Program-made: the position numbers and the translations under genes
The notes under the pieces: generated by a model
Database searches by the model: none
What the model was told of the DNA's origin: nothing
What the model saw: the letters and a program-made list of their open reading frames with translations, nothing else
Part shown: positions 30,924 through 44,000 of the stretch, piece by piece
Layout of the letters: every line of letters starts with the position of its first letter
How positions within the stretch are numbered: position 1 is the first letter of the stretch
NCBI GenBank assembly: GCA_025765615.1
Contig: JAIVFJ010000255.1
Coordinates: 23,486 to 87,485, forward strand
Source of the DNA: Zopfochytrium polystomum
Taxonomy: Eukaryota; Chytridiomycota; Chytridiomycetes; Chytridiales; Chytridiaceae
Direction of reading: 5' to 3'
DNA length: 64,000 bases

Positions 30924-33900
30924 ATGTCAACTAGCCCTGTGCCTAGCACACCACCCCCAACACCACCACCCCTCCCTCGCTTTGCAACTTGGAACATCCG
31001 TCGTGCCTTCCCCACCAAGGCTGCATCTATCTTCCACTGGCTCGATCACACCAAAACCACCATCCTTGCCATTCAAGAAACTGGCTGCTCTGACACAGAG
31101 GCCACCCACTCCATTCGTCACATCACTAGGAATTACAAAGGTTTCTTCATATCCTCCACCCCCTCCCGTCACGCTGGCGTTGGTTTCATCATTTCATCTT
31201 CCCTGGCACCACACATCACTGACGTCTCCCACTTTGGAACTCATGCGATTGCCCTCACCTTATCTTTTGCTCGACGCTCCATCCTCCTGCGAAATATTTA
31301 CTGGCCTGCTGACCCCCAATCTGAGGAACTCCCTGACTTGCAAAAATGGTGCAACTCTCTTGCCTCATCTGACTCCACCTCACCCCACCAAGCCTACTGG
31401 TTTGGTGACTGGAATGCCATCACTGACCCCCTTGATCACTCCACCAGAGCCCCCACACCTACTTCCCGCCATGGGTTCCTCCCCACCCTCTCCCTGAAAG
31501 GCTTTGTTGATTCCTTTAGACACCTGCACCCAGACTTACCCTCTTACACACACACTGCTGGCTCCTACTCCTCTCGTTTGGACAGCATTTGGCTCTCACC
31601 CCCTGCTCTTGACTACGTCACTGAAGCTAACATTTCTTCTCCACTTGAAGAGCCCCATCTCACTGACACTTCAGACCACCTCCCCTTCAACATAATTCTT
31701 GCTTCCTCCCCCTTCCACACTTTTTCCCTTCTCCCCTCTGCGCTGGCAGGTCATCAAACCCCTGGAAGCTTCAGAGGAGCAACTCGACAATTACACTTCA
31801 GCCGTCTCAGTTGAGCTTGCCCCCCTCTCAGCAGCCCTTGCAGCCTTGGACAGCATTCTTCTCCCCTCCGAGCTTGAGTTCCTCCATTCTCCATCCCTAC
31901 CCTTTCAATACCCCTCCCCAGAACGTGCATCACTCCTCGTCAGCCACCTTGACACACTCTCCACATCATTTCACGAGTTACTGCTTCGGCTTGGCAAAAA
32001 GTTCCTTCCTCACAAGGGAACCTCCTCAGTAGCGCCAAAGATAGATTGCCGTGCCAAACCATTCCTTGTTGCACGTTGGAAAGTAGAGAAACTGTGGGCA
32101 CTTGCCAAAGACCCTGCGCATGATCTGGCTAACATCTTCCCTTCCATTCCTTTGACCCCATCTGAGTGGGGCGCAGATCAGTCTTACTCCTTCTTGTCCC
32201 ACATCCACTCTCAGTACAAAGCCCGCTTCTTGGACACAACTGACTATCGTGATGTTTTACTCCCCGCCCTCAACCGCCATCGCCAGGCCATCTACCGTGC
32301 CCAACGCCAGGCAGCAGAAAAGCACAAAATGGAGGACATTGCCACAGCTCTCACACATAGACACGACCTTTTCTCTTCTGGCAAGATAAAGACTGTCCTC
32401 AACAACGTCCTCAACCGCACGCGCAGCAACTCTAGCATTGACCACATTCGCTATACTACTGCCGAAGGTCCCTCAATCACCCACGATCCTGACCTTGTCC
32501 CTGGTATCTGCCAACAACAGGTCGAACACTGGTTTCGCCCTCGTACCCTCACTCCCTTCCCACCATCCTCTCCATTTCACTCTGAGATGCAACCCCGTCC
32601 CCACATCCCCCCAGATCTTTTCTCCAAGGTTATGCTGCCCCCTTCTGCCAACGATGTCAAAAACGCTCTCACATCTCTTGCCTCAAACAAAGCCCCTGGC
32701 CCCTCCCAAATCTCCAGAGAGCTTCTCCTCGCAGCTGGTCCTGATGCTCTTGCATTCTTCTACTCCCTCATCATTCGCTCTTTTCTCTTCCTTGACATCC
32801 CAGACTCTTGGGCATCTTCCTCCATCTTCCCCATACCCAAGAAAGCTGCTGTGGGGTGGTGACATCACTAACCTCCGTCCAATCAGCCTCTGCGAACTTG
32901 CTGCCAAAGTTGTTCAATCCATCCGTCTTTCTCGTATCTCTTCCATCCTCTCTTCTCACAATGTACTCCTTGGTCGCAACTTCTCTGCCCTACCTGGCTC
33001 TTCTCCTGACCCGCCTCTCCACCTGGTACGCTACGCCCTTGACCTTGCCCATTCCACTAAACAGCCCTTATACCTTCTCCTCAACGACATTAAGAAAGCT
33101 TTTGACAGTGCCCCTGTTGCTGGCCTCATTGCCTCCTGGGAACGTATTCACCTCCCCTCTTCTTATGTTCGCATGCGTGTCAATTCCCAACGTCGTTTTC
33201 GTTCCTCTGTCATCACAGCTTTTGGCCCATCCCCTTCTTTCCCCATTGGCACTATGATTCAGCAAGGCTCCCTTGAGGGACCCCTTGATTGGCGTATCTT
33301 TTGGGACCCTGTTCTTTGCGTTCTTGATCGCTGTACCACCGGTTTCATTTTCTCAGTTCCCACCCCTCGTAACTTCCCTGTCCAATTCTTCAACCCCCCC
33401 ACCCCCTGTTTCTGTTACTGGCTTTGCCCTTGTCGACGACACCAACATCCTCTCCAGCACCCTGGAGGATCTGCAGCTTCAGGCCGACCTCCTCTTTGAG
33501 TACCAGTCACATAACGACATCGAGTCTAACACCAAGAAAATCTTCATCTCCGCCGTCAACACCCCGCGATCAGCACCTACCACCATTAACTGGGGCACCA
33601 CAGTCCTTCCCATCCACCCGCCAAACACCACCTTTCGACACCTAGGCAACTACTTCACAGCAGACGGTATGAGCTCAGCAGCACAGCAGCAAATCCTTTC
33701 CACCACCACCAATTTCCTCGACATTATCAAACACAAAAAGATGGGTGACAAAATTGCTTCTTACCTCATCCGTAACGTCCTCCTCCCACGTGTCCGCTTT
33801 CTGTGGAAAACTGCCATTCTCCCCCGCACTTTCCTCAACAACCTCACCACACTCTGTCGCAAAACCTTCAAACGCCTGGTTGGCTACTGCACCTCTTTTC

Positions 33901-36584
33901 CCAATGCCCTCCTCCATCACCCCATGACCCATAACCTCCCTGACTTTTACAATGAATACTGCTCTGACATGATTGTTGACCTCAACTCTCGCTTGAACTC
34001 CCCCTCTCTCATTGGCCACATAAGCCGTATCATGATGCACCGCCTCCAACTTGACCTGGCCTCTGGAGCTCCAGTTTTCTCACATCCCTAACCCTTGTCC
34101 CAGCCAAAAAAACACTTCACCAAGTCTCTCATTCCCCTCCTTTTTAACCAACAAACATCCTTCCAATACTCTGGTCCACCCCTATTTTCTGTTCATGCTC
34201 ACTCCATCAACTCATTAGTTCCTTGGCATATTTTTCTCAAAGTGCTTCCCACTCTCCGTTCACACTCAGTCTTCTTTTTTGAATAACTTTTTGACCTCCG
34301 CCTCACCAGTCCTTCTTACAAAGACAGCTCTCTCCCTGACAAACTCTGTGAAGTGTACCACATCATTAAGACCTTTATTTTTGCTGCTCCCACCTTTGGC
34401 TCTCCAGTCTTTTACCACAGCCCTCCTGATGGTCCTCTTTACAATCCCTTTTACCCATCTTCTTTGGATCCCCTTCACCATCCCCCCCTTGCTCGTGGCA
34501 GTTTTTTCCGTCTGATGACCCCACCACAAGTGGAATTCTTCCGCATTGTTAACTGGACTCACACGCTCCCAAACCCCCAACTCCTTTCTCATCACTACTC
34601 CAGGCTCCCTGAACGCCTTCACCCTTCCTCCCACAATTTCCACTTGGTTCAATGCCTTGGCTGCCCCATTGGCTCCCCCCCATTCTCTTACCCCTGCAGC
34701 AAGCACATCTCTCCCTACAATCCAACTTCCCTTGCACACTCCACCTACACAGTCCCCATCAGCAGCCGCACAACTGCTACTGCAACTCGACCGTCCCAGC
34801 CCATCTTCTTTGTTAACTCACCTTCCCCCACCACCGTTTTCACACCCACACCTTTCCCACTCCTCACCTCCCGCCACTCCACTTTCAATCCAGCTCCCTT
34901 CACGAATCCCTGCTTTCAACCAATGGACGTGCCCCTCCTCCCCTGCTGACCTTGCTCATACCCACCCATCCTTGACCTTTGACACTGATGGCTCCCTTCG
35001 CAAGGAGGGATTCATGGCTGGCTCTGTTGTTTGCCTTGAGCTTAACTTTGAATTTTCTTTTGCCCTCCCTCCACTCTCTGCCTCTTCCACAACTGCTGAA
35101 ATTGCTGCTCTCCTTGCTGCCCTCACCATCACTGCAAAGCTTTCCCTGCTCCCTCACTTTTCGACTTGACAATCTTGGAGTGGTTCACACCTTTGAGAAA
35201 CTCTTTCCCTCAAACTCCTTTAGTCCCCATCCACACAGCGAGCTCAACACACCTCCTCTCTCTGATTCCCTCCATCGTCTTTTGCACACCACTTCCCACC
35301 CCACCCTTTGGGCATGTGTTGCAGCCACTCTACAGTCTTGGATTGGCCCCCCTCCACAAGTTTCCTGGGTTCGTGGACACAACGGCGACGCTGGCAACGA
35401 ACGAGCAGACAAGCTGGCATCATCTGTACCCTCGACTTCCAACCCAACTTTGTTACCAATCCTCTCACAACAGATCCTCCCAGCCACTGCCTTCATCTCA
35501 AATACCCCCATCTTGGGCCAACTTTGACGACAACTGCGACTCCTCACAGGTCTCTCTCACCATTTTGCACTTCTGAACACCTCAGCCTTTGCCCACATCA
35601 CCCACAACCCTGACCTAGTTCATTGGGAAGCCACATTTCTTGTTCTCCACTCTGGAATTAAACCCTCTTCCCTCTTTGGCACCCTCCCTGGCTCTGCTCG
35701 TCGCAAGTATCGACTTCAAATCCTCAGCAACACTTTGCCCACCCAAAAAGTTCTACACCAACGACACCCTCAAGTCTACCCTGATGGGCTCTGCTGTCGA
35801 TGCCACCACGCTCTGGAAACCACAGAGCATGTCTGGCAATGCCCTGCAGCTGCCGACGCCATTGCTATGATTCGCAACACCTTTGCTGAAACTCTTTCCT
35901 CCTCTGTTCCTCCTGCACCTCAGTGGCCACTCTCCTCCTCAAGCCCATCCCATTTACTGGCTCTCCCGCCCTGAATTTCTCTTTGATGATCAATCTTGTA
36001 TCAATTTTTCCTCCCTCCTTCGTGGCTTCATCCCTCAATCCTTTTATGACACCTTATTCTCACGTGATAACCCTGCTGCCTCTGTCCTTAAAACCCTTGT
36101 CACCGCTTTCCATCAGCTCCTTCTTGACGCCCATCGACTTATTTGGATCCCCCGTTGCGACGACACTATCTCTTGGGAGAAGTCAAAGTCCATCAAGCCC
36201 TCTGACAAGCGCTCCAAGCCCCGCAGATCCCCTCCACCAAATTCCCAGGCCTCACCCTCGTTCCACGGCCTCTCACCCACTGTCTTCTCCAAACATCAAC
36301 TCTTCCCTCCCTCCCACTCCATCATCCCACAGAACTCGTAACAGCTCCTCACAACCCTCTCAACCTCGCTGCACCACGTGTAGTCGCCGGCACTCCACTG
36401 ACACTTGCCCAGGCATCTGGCTTTTGCGCACCAAGGCTTCTTCCAGATGGATTGACCACTACCTCGGCCGCATAAAACTTGTTGCAGGCATTATTTGGCT
36501 TCACCACACAATACAACTCCCCTCACGCCAACAAGCAAGAGCCACTCGTCACCCATCTCCTGCTGAGCCCCCTGACGTTCACTG
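30924..36584 (+). pseudogene. LINE ORF2 (endonuclease, reverse transcriptase, RNase H), frameshifted
   Basis: Starts at ATG 30924. The AP endonuclease is intact in the first frame: FATWNIRR, AIQETG, FGDWNAITD, RLDSIW and SDHLPF. The frame changes near 31760-31810 and again near 32850. RT follows with NLRPISLCELAAKV, a DIKKAFDSA block and the catalytic ALVDDTN at about 33427-33447 after another frameshift near 33390. A further break lies near 34090. RNase H has FDTDGSLRKE (34978) and WVRGHNGDAGNERADKLA (35367-35420). A C-terminal CCHC (CCRCHHALETTEHVWQC, about 35792-35842) follows, and a second Cys-rich segment (CTTCSRRHSTDTC, about 36370) near the end. At least five frame changes make it inactive unless some are sequencing errors. 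Confidence 0.9.
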
Positions 36585-36756
36585 AGCCACTGTTGCCCTT
36601 CTCAATCTTGACATGGGCTGTTGCCTAATCTGACTTATCCCAACCCTCCGATCTTTCACAGATGCTCCCCTCTCTTACACTGACATCCTTCAGACTCACT
36701 TCTCTATTTTCTTGATTCTGTGTTTTCCCCTTCTCCTTTGATCATTGTGGCTTTAT

Positions 36757-36895
36757 GTGCGGTGGAGATGCCTGACGACCCTGTAAGTCCGTAGCGCATG
36801 GGGTGGGTTTGCTGAGGTGATACCTGGACGTAGTCCATTACGGTTCACCGTTGATGGCTCTTTCTCTTCCCGCCAGCCCCTCTGGGGCTGGAACA

Positions 36896-36934
<39 letters not shown>
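36757..36934 (+). other. LINE 3' end recognised by its own RT (shared with the SINE)
   Basis: About 140 bp that recur as the SINE tail at 8264-8121. The last element before the tail is an 8-bp-stem hairpin, CCAGCCCC-TCT-GGGGCTGG. The SINE keeps the stem with a changed loop. Confidence 0.85.
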
Positions 36935-36939
<5 letters not shown>

Positions 36940-36942
36940 AAA

Positions 36943-38547
36943 GCATTTATTCAAAAATTCGGCAAGAAATTCAATCCTGCAGGACATTCGGATTGCAAGC
37001 AGCAATTTGCAAGCGAAACACACGAAGATAAAGGGGTGGAATTGGAAGAGAAGGAGTGACAGATGGAAATAAGTAAGCGATTTTATCTCGAAATTGATTG
37101 AAACAAATGCGCAAGAAGCTTAGCGAGGGGCGAGAAAGTTCGCAGAAAACGGCCAGGGCTTCCTTCACAGGGTGATACTTTCAATTTTCCCTTCCCTTTT
37201 GAATCTATGGAGCAGACAACACCAATGTTGCTGCAAATGATCGCTCCTGCGTGTGATTGCTGCCTCCTGCTCTGCGCTGGCGATGAATGATTGTTCTGGC
37301 TTCTTTGCACTCTGATCTTCCAGTGATCCATCTGTTACAGTGATGGGGTGAAGGGTTGTGTGGGTTGGTGATGGGTTTCTAAATTGGAGCGACTGACTGG
37401 TGCCTTGTCAATTATAAAAATTTTGTGCACTTCCACGAGTGACGCAATTTTGTGCGCAGGTCGGTTTCGTGCAAACAACACAATAAATAGTTCTTTTTTT
37501 TTTTTGTGACTACTTTTTCCCCCTTTTTTGTGGCTTTGGATTTTGGCGGCGCGAATTAGCAACGACAGCGATATCAAATTACGAATTGATTTGTTTGATT
37601 GTTTTTATATCCCGTTCTTTTTTTTTTTTTTTTCTTTTTCTTTTTCAAGCAGAATCGCGATGAGATGCATGAAAAAAGGTTTTTCCTATTTTGTTTTTTA
37701 TATTTTTCCTTTGTATGAATTTAACCCTTTTTCGATTCTTTTTTATCCTGTATTTTTTTTTGAACCCGCACATGCCCCGCGAGTTTGCCGGACATGTGGG
37801 GTTTCTTGGCGCGCAGTTCTCGGTGCTTCTCTGTCTGTCTGGGCCACACCACCCACCATCCGCTTAGCACGACGGCGGGAGTCACTTCCATTCTAAAATA
37901 TTATTATTATTGTCCGCATGTATTATTGTGTTTTATTGCATACCAACTACTATCATCATCATCATCACCAATCATTATTGTTCATCATCAAAAACCAATT
38001 ACCAATGCGGATTTTTCTTCTTTTTTTTTTTTTTTCGGTGGTTGCAAAGGAACCTCCCTCGTACGCGATGCGTCGGCCGCCCACCCGCCCGGCCGCCCAC
38101 TCTTCCAATGCATGGATCAAGCCTCCATATCCCATCCCAAGCCCCTACCCCCATCGATTGCGAAATGGACAAGGTTTTGAGCCGTGCCGCGCGCGACCGC
38201 TGCTCCGCGGGTAATAGCAGCGCTCTCTGTTTTTGTTTCTGTCACTGTCTCTGTCTCTGTCACTGTCTCTGTCTCTGTCTCTGTCTCTGTCTCTGTCTCG
38301 GTCTCTTTTTCTCTCTCCTTGTTTTGTTCCGTCCCCCTTGCATTTGTTTGCGTCTTCCTTTTCCGTGTTGCGTTGGTCCTCGATAGGGTGAACGGTACAT
38401 GTTTTACCTTATCGCGCCGTTCGTTTGCAGGATGTGAAATTTTTGGTTTTTCTTGTTGTTCTGTTTTCGCAATCTTTTTTTTTCCTTTCTTTCTTACTTT
38501 TTTTTTTTTCGTTTCCAGGTTTGGAAGAGGGGTTTTCCAGGTGTGTG

Positions 38548-38591
<44 letters not shown>

Positions 38592-39055
38592 GTGTGTGAC
38601 ACGCATGATTCACGCACGTCAAACCCCATTTTGTTGTTTGTTGCCACTGTCTTTGCCTTTTTCTTCTCCAAAAATCGATTTCATATTTGGGGGAAAATGG
38701 AACGAAGGAAAGAAGCGGAAAGGGAAAGGGAAAGAAAGGGGAAAGAAAGAAAGAAAGAGAGAAGAAAGAAAAAAAGAAAGAACGAGAGTGAGAGAGAGAG
38801 AGAGGGACAGAGACAGAGAGAGAGAGAGAAAAAAAAGCGGCGAGTGCTTTCAACAATGAATAGTATAAATACAAAGCGCGGCTGTGTGCCAGCAGCAAAA
38901 GAAAATTTAAGAAAAGGAAAAGAAAAAGAAAAAGAAAAAAAAAAAGAAAGAAAGAGACGTGGTGTCGCCTCTCCCCTCTCTCTGTCTCTCCATCTCTCTT
39001 TGTCTGTCTGTCTGTCTGTCTATCTGTCTGTCTGTCTCTCTCTCATTCTGGCGTA
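36943..39055. other. Intergenic region upstream of the first low-complexity paralogue
   Basis: AT-rich at first (T runs at 37491-37505, 37617-37634 and 38020-38034), then CTGTCT repeats (38229-38310), (GT)n at 38539-38590, AAAG/GAGA purine runs (38700-38830) and CTGT runs up to the start codon at 39056. No gene is supported. The last 800 bp are probably promoter and leader. Confidence 0.45.
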
Positions 39056-41737
39056 ATGGGCAGACTGGCCGACCACCACCGCGACCACCGCGACCACCAC
39101 CAGCACTACTTGCCTCCCGCCCCCGCCCCCGCCGCCGCCATCGCCACGACCACGACCACTACAACTACCTCCTCCTCCTCCTCCTCCCCCTCCCCGTCCT
39201 CGTCCGCTTCTCCCGCTGCTACCTTTAACCTGCAGCACCACCACCACAAGCAGCAGCACCAGCAGCAGCAGCACCAGAACAAGCAGCAACAGCAGCACCA
39301 GCAGCAACAGCTTCCCCTCCACCTTCTTCCTCCTCCTCCTCCCGTCGTCGTCGTCTTCCCCAGCCAGCAGCACTACCAACACGACGAGCCTCAACATCAC
39401 CACCAGCTTCACCCGCCGCCCGTTCCGGTGCCGCCGCGCTCTGGCTCATACGCTCCGCTCGTTGCCCCAAAGCGGCGCGACGACCTTCGGGGCCTTTCTG
39501 ATGCTGCCGCTGCCGCTGGTGCTACGGGGCAACTCCACAACCAGCACCAAAACCAGCACCACAACAACCACCACCCCCCACCACCAGCAGAAGCAGCATG
39601 CCGCCCCGCATGAGAAGCTGCATCCGCAAAACCATCACGACCAGCATGACCACTACATGCACGCCAACCACCACCTCGACGCGAACGGCATTGGCCGACC
39701 ATCTATGGACTCTTGCCCGTCTCCACCTACCTCGGACGTGCACCTGACCGCCGCGCCCATGGCCGCACTGGCGCCAGCGTCAACCAAGCTCTCGGCTTTC
39801 GTCCAGGCGGCCGCCGAGTCGGTGCACGCGTCGCATTCGCCGTCATCGTTGTCGTTGTCGTCGTCGTACTCGCCGTCCACGTCCGCGTCGCCGCAGCAGC
39901 CACCGCTGCCGCCGCACCACCTCGCGCGCGCTCTCGGCCACAAGGTCAGCAGCAACGGTGCGCTCTTCCCGACCGACGAGCAGCTCGCCTGGCAGATTTT
40001 CATGCTCGAAAACGCTGAGTACCTCACCGCCGCGTCTTCGCTGCTCGTCGACTCGGTCCTCACCGCCGCCACGCTGGAGGCCCCCGCGAGCAATAACAGC
40101 ATCGACGGCGACGACAAGAACAAAGACGGCGATGGCGACCAGAAGAACAACAACAATATGAGCAACGACGTCAAAGTCAACAACCAAGCGACGCGCGCCT
40201 CGCTGCCCTCGTCGCGCCGCTCGGACACGGACCTTCCCGCGCTGCAGCAGAGAGCCCTTGCCCCGCGCAGTGCCGTCTCGCACGACAATCTCCGCGCGGC
40301 GGCGGCAGCGGCATCTGTTGCGTCGCCGGCGGCTCCGCACCTGCCCCCCGTGACGCCACCTGCCCCAGCGGCGGCGGCATCAAGCGACGTCAGCGACGCC
40401 CGTGTTTGCGGCCCCCGTCACCCCGACGTCGGCGACCACCACCCTTTCGCCGGTCCGGGGCGGCGCATTCGTCTTCCCGGATGCCGCCGCCGCCGCGGCC
40501 CGCCGAGTTCACCAGCACCACCAGCACCAACACCCTCTGCCGCCGTCGTCTCTGCCCGCCTCCGCCTGGCTGCCGATTCCCGCCGCTGTCGAAGGAAGCG
40601 GCACCGGCGCCGCCAGCAACCGCAACAGCAGCAGCACCGGCACCGGAACCAGCTCGCCCGGCGGCCAGCCTTCGCCGCCCTTCCTCCTGCACCCGCTGGA
40701 GCGCGTCCACCTCCCCCCGCCGCCGCCGAAAATGTCGCTCAAGTCCATGCGCCGGAAGTCGTTCGAGGCCGACCACCTCCGCCGCCGCCCCGCCGCCGCC
40801 GCCGGATCGTCGCCGCCGCCGCTGCCGACATTGCCGACATGGCCGACATTGCCCCCCCCGCCCGTGTCGGTCGTCTCGGCCGCTGTCGCCTCCGTCGTCG
40901 CAGCCGTCGCCGCCGCCGGCGCCGGCGCCGCCGCGACCCCCATGATGGCCCCCTCCGTCGACGCGCTCCAGACCAGAGACGCTGCCCCGGCCGCCCCGGC
41001 GGCGGCGCCAGCCACGGCGTCGCGTGTGTTTGAGGTGCTCCACGTCCGCGAGGCGCCCTACGCCGACGCCGGCCTCCGCGCAAGCTCGCGCCCCCGAATG
41101 CGCTCTGCCCGCGCGAGGTCGCTGTCGCCCACCCCGTTGGGTGTGCGCCGCGACGCCGGCTTCGGCTTGGTCTCAGCGCAACCGCCCCCGCCCATGCCCG
41201 CGCCGCCGCCGCCGTCGGCGGCCGCCCTCGACCCCCGCCTCGACCGCCGCGGTCGCTGCGGGTGCGGGGATGCACCGGCACGCCCCTCACCACCACCACC
41301 ACCAACACGAACAGCAGCAGCAGCAGCACCAGCAACAGCAGCAGCGCCAACGCGCCCCGCCGCCGCCGGCCCTCGCACCGGCCCTCGCGCCGCGCACCTC
41401 GTCCCTGGCGCTGGTAGGCATCGCGGCGGCCGTGCACGCCGCCGAGAAGGCTGCGGCTGCGGCGGCTGTTGCGGGGGCGACGCCGACGACCCCGCGAACG
41501 CCGCGCACGCCGCGCACGCCGAGGACGCCCACCGCCGCAACCGCGGCGGGATCCACCGTCCCGCCGTGGCTGGCCCCCGCGCTCGCGCGCGGCGCGGCGT
41601 CCACCACGGTCTCGTCGTCGTCCACGGCGGGCACCCAAAAGCACCACCACCGGGCGCCGCCGTCGCCGACGCCGTCCGAGGCGCTGGCGTCTGCGACGGA
41701 TTTGGAGAGAATGCCGACGATCGCGGGCATCATGTAG
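39056..41737 (+). CDS. Low-complexity paralogue 1, unknown family, in three or four frames
   Basis: I do not recognise this protein. It starts at ATG 39056 and ends at TAG 41735-41737. It is made of Pro, Gln, His, Ala and Ser runs with short blocks that recur, in the same order, in the gene at 44968. Block 1: PPRSGSYAPLVAPKRRDDL (about 39431-39487). Block 2: DEQLAWQIFMLENAEYL (about 39976-40026). Block 3: RRKSFEADHL (about 40750-40780). Block 4: RVFEVLHVR (about 41020) and RARSLSPTPLG (about 41113). Block 5: VPPWLAPALARG (about 41560). The blocks fall in successive +1 frames: block 1 in frame 2, block 2 in frame 0, blocks 3-4 in frame 1, block 5 in frame 2. So there are short introns of length 3n+1, insertion errors in the sequence, or real frameshifts. 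The order and spacing of the blocks argue for one gene. Function unknown; the Ser motifs look like phosphorylation and 14-3-3 type sites. Confidence 0.7.
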
Positions 41738-42488
41738 GGAAAGGGAAGGGCGTTTTGGGGGCGTGTTGTTCCAAACTGTGTTGTTCCCCCCGCATTCTTT
41801 TTTTTTGTTTTTTGTTTGTCTGTCTGTTTCTTCTCGCCCCGTCGCCCACTGTTATTGGTGAGTGAGAGTGCGTGTGCGTTTTTTTGCGGGTAGCAGAGTG
41901 GGAGTGCAATTATTCCACTTGCGCCAGTACCCCTTGTCACGGGCATGCCCGACCATCTTTTCTGGCCCCTCGTTTGTGCCCTTGTTTTTCCTTTTTTTTT
42001 TTTTCTTCTTTTCTTTTTATTTTGTTACCCCCGTTTCTCGTTTGGAGCCTCATTCCCTCGCGTCTTTGCACGACGCCTCCTTTTTGCCTCTCTTTCTTCC
42101 CCACACTCTATTACTGCTTATTCTGTTCTTTCGTCTTGCTTCTCTTCCTCCTTCCCTTTCTTATCTTCTTCTTTCTTTTATTAGTGTTACTCCACTTCCA
42201 CGCGGTCCATCGCTCGACCGCGAACCCCCCCTTTTGCTGTTTCTTCTTGTTTCCCACTTCACTCGCACCCCTCGAGCATTGTGTATTAGGTCTTGATTTT
42301 CTTTTCCATCCTGTTTCTTTGAAAGGGTGTGTGTGTGTGTGTGTGTTTGTGTGTGAGTTGTGTTTGTCCCCCGCAAGATGTGTGCGGCACTGCTTTCGAT
42401 GTTTCCCCCCTTTTTTTTTTTTGGTTCTTCATTGTTATGTGTACAATCTTTCTATTGTTTTTTGGTGGTTCTGCAGGTCTCTGCCTCT

Positions 42489-42532
<44 letters not shown>

Positions 42533-42962
42533 GTTCCTCTCATGGACTAACTCTCTTCTACCCTTTGCCTCATACATCTCTCTTTCTCACACACACGCGG
42601 GAGGGGCGGTGCCTCCCCGCAAGTGCATTTCATTCATTTCTGCCTCTACTTTTGCGTCGCCCTGACGGTACCCTCCCTACTCTCTTCCTTCATGTTATCG
42701 CGTGGAGAGGGGACACGCAAGTTTTTTTTTTTGTTTTCTTTTTGTTTCCTCCACAAGCTTCCCCTTCTCTTCACCCAAAGAAAGAAAAAAAAAAAAGAAA
42801 AAAAAAAGGAACACGAAACCTTCATAAAAAAGAAAAGAAAGTGTTGAGGGTGGAATGACGAACAACACAAGTTGGTTCCATTGATTTTTTTTTTTTTTTA
42901 AGCTGGGCAAAAAGTCTCGAAGCTGGACTCTTGTTTCTTTATTTTATTTTTTTTCGTTGAAA
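41738..42962. other. Intergenic region after paralogue 1
   Basis: T-rich 3' flank, (GT)n at 42327-42350, (CT)n at 42490-42532, and A/T homopolymers at 42720-42900. No gene is supported. Confidence 0.4.
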
Positions 42963-43098
42963 ACTTGTAAGCAATCCTTTCCAAAAAAAAAAAAAAAAAA
43001 AAAAAAAATTGAAAAAAAAGATACTGAGTGTAGCAGGCCAAAAAAGATGCATGAAGAGTGTGGCAGTCCACAATGAATGCAGTGGCAGTGCCTGTCAG
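42963..43098 (+). repeat. Dispersed repeat E, copy 2
   Basis: Same-orientation match to 8553-8690, with a 27-base A run at 42982-43008. Confidence 0.6.
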
Positions 43099-43200
43099 TT
43101 TTTTGAGCTGAGCCAGAGCGCCCACCATAAATGCATTTTGTGTCCAGGAACCAAGTTAATCAAGCAAGAGCTCACTAGTGGCTACAGCGACTTTGCTTGT

Positions 43201-43358
43201 TGTTATGAATCACCCTCTGGAACTTTCTTGGAGTCTTGACAAGGAAGACTCTCAAAAGGTATAAAAAGGGGATGAGGGACCTGTCCCATCCCTCAAGTGA
43301 ATTATTGTTTCCAATACAATCATCGTCTGCCTTGTCCTGTCCTGCCCTGTTCTTGACA
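43201..43358 (+). repeat. Ty3-family LTR with internal deletion
   Basis: 158 bp, TGTTATG to TTGACA. The heat-shock-element arrays and the adjoining U3 are missing (a jump from CCCTCTGG to AACTTTCTTGG), and the TATA box region and R remain. The flanks CTTGT and CTCCT do not match well. Confidence 0.85.
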
Positions 43359-44000
43359 CTCCTCCTTTCTCTTCTTTGTTGTCTTACTTATTGTTTTGTT
43401 GTTTTGTATGTGTTTTCCCTTCTTTTCTCCTCCTTCTTCCTTCATCTGTGTTTCCAAACCTCCTTTCAAGCAGCCCACCCCCCATTCTTGTTGCCTCTTA
43501 GAACCTGTACCTGAAGTCTTCTTGCCTGCCCTTTCCTCTCTGATTGTGTGTATAAGCTGTGGGTTGCCTCTTGGCCATTTATGGCAGTGAGGTGGGATCA
43601 AGCCCCAGTGCACCTCACCCTGCATGCTGTTGATGGAAGGTGGGAGGGTAAAACTGTGGTAGTGCCTCACCAGTTCCTGTCAATACATCGCTTCAAATCC
43701 AGGTCTCTCAAGGTGAATATGAATGAGTTGGCTGGTCAGGTATTATGTGGTGGTATGGTCTCTCTGGTATTCCTCCCTGTACCTGGGGATGGTTCCTTTG
43801 GCCTTTGGTGGGCCAAGCTTGCTGGGTTCAGACTTTCTCCTTTCATGCTAATACCTGTGGTTGTCTTTAGTGTCTTCCTGTGGGAGTAGGTATTGACCTT
43901 CCTTGCTTCTAAGACAGGTTATTCTCTCTGCCCTGGTGAGGCAGAGGTCTGTGGCCTGGTAGGCTAAAGCAAGAAGAGTTCCACTGTCTCCCTCCCTGGT
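43359..44000 (+). repeat. Dispersed repeat A/D, second copy
   Basis: Inverted counterpart of 19080-19800. It abuts the deleted LTR at 43358, just as 19800 onward has its own unique flank. Confidence 0.7.

Larger units (their letters stand above)
28515..36934 (+). mobile_element. Full-length non-LTR retrotransposon (LINE), frameshifted
   Basis: About 8.4 kb with a probable 8-bp target duplication ACCTTAAA at 28507-28514 and 36935-36942 (partly overlapping A runs, so the exact edge is uncertain). In order it has a 5' region with a short tandem-repeat array (28610-29060), ORF1 with a zinc knuckle, a 31-base internal A run, ORF2 with AP-type endonuclease, reverse transcriptase, RNase H and a C-terminal zinc knuckle, a 3' hairpin (36873-36891) and a poly(A) tail (36898-36935). 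ORF2 has several frameshifts. Its 3' end is shared with the SINE at 8109. Confidence 0.93.

Noticed and set aside
37910..38386. Phe/His-rich frames near T runs
   Set aside because: Homopolymer and CTGT-repeat translations without protein character.
40739..41650. 303-codon minus-strand open frame opposite paralogue 1
   Set aside because: Arg/Gly-rich antisense shadow of GC-rich low-complexity coding sequence.
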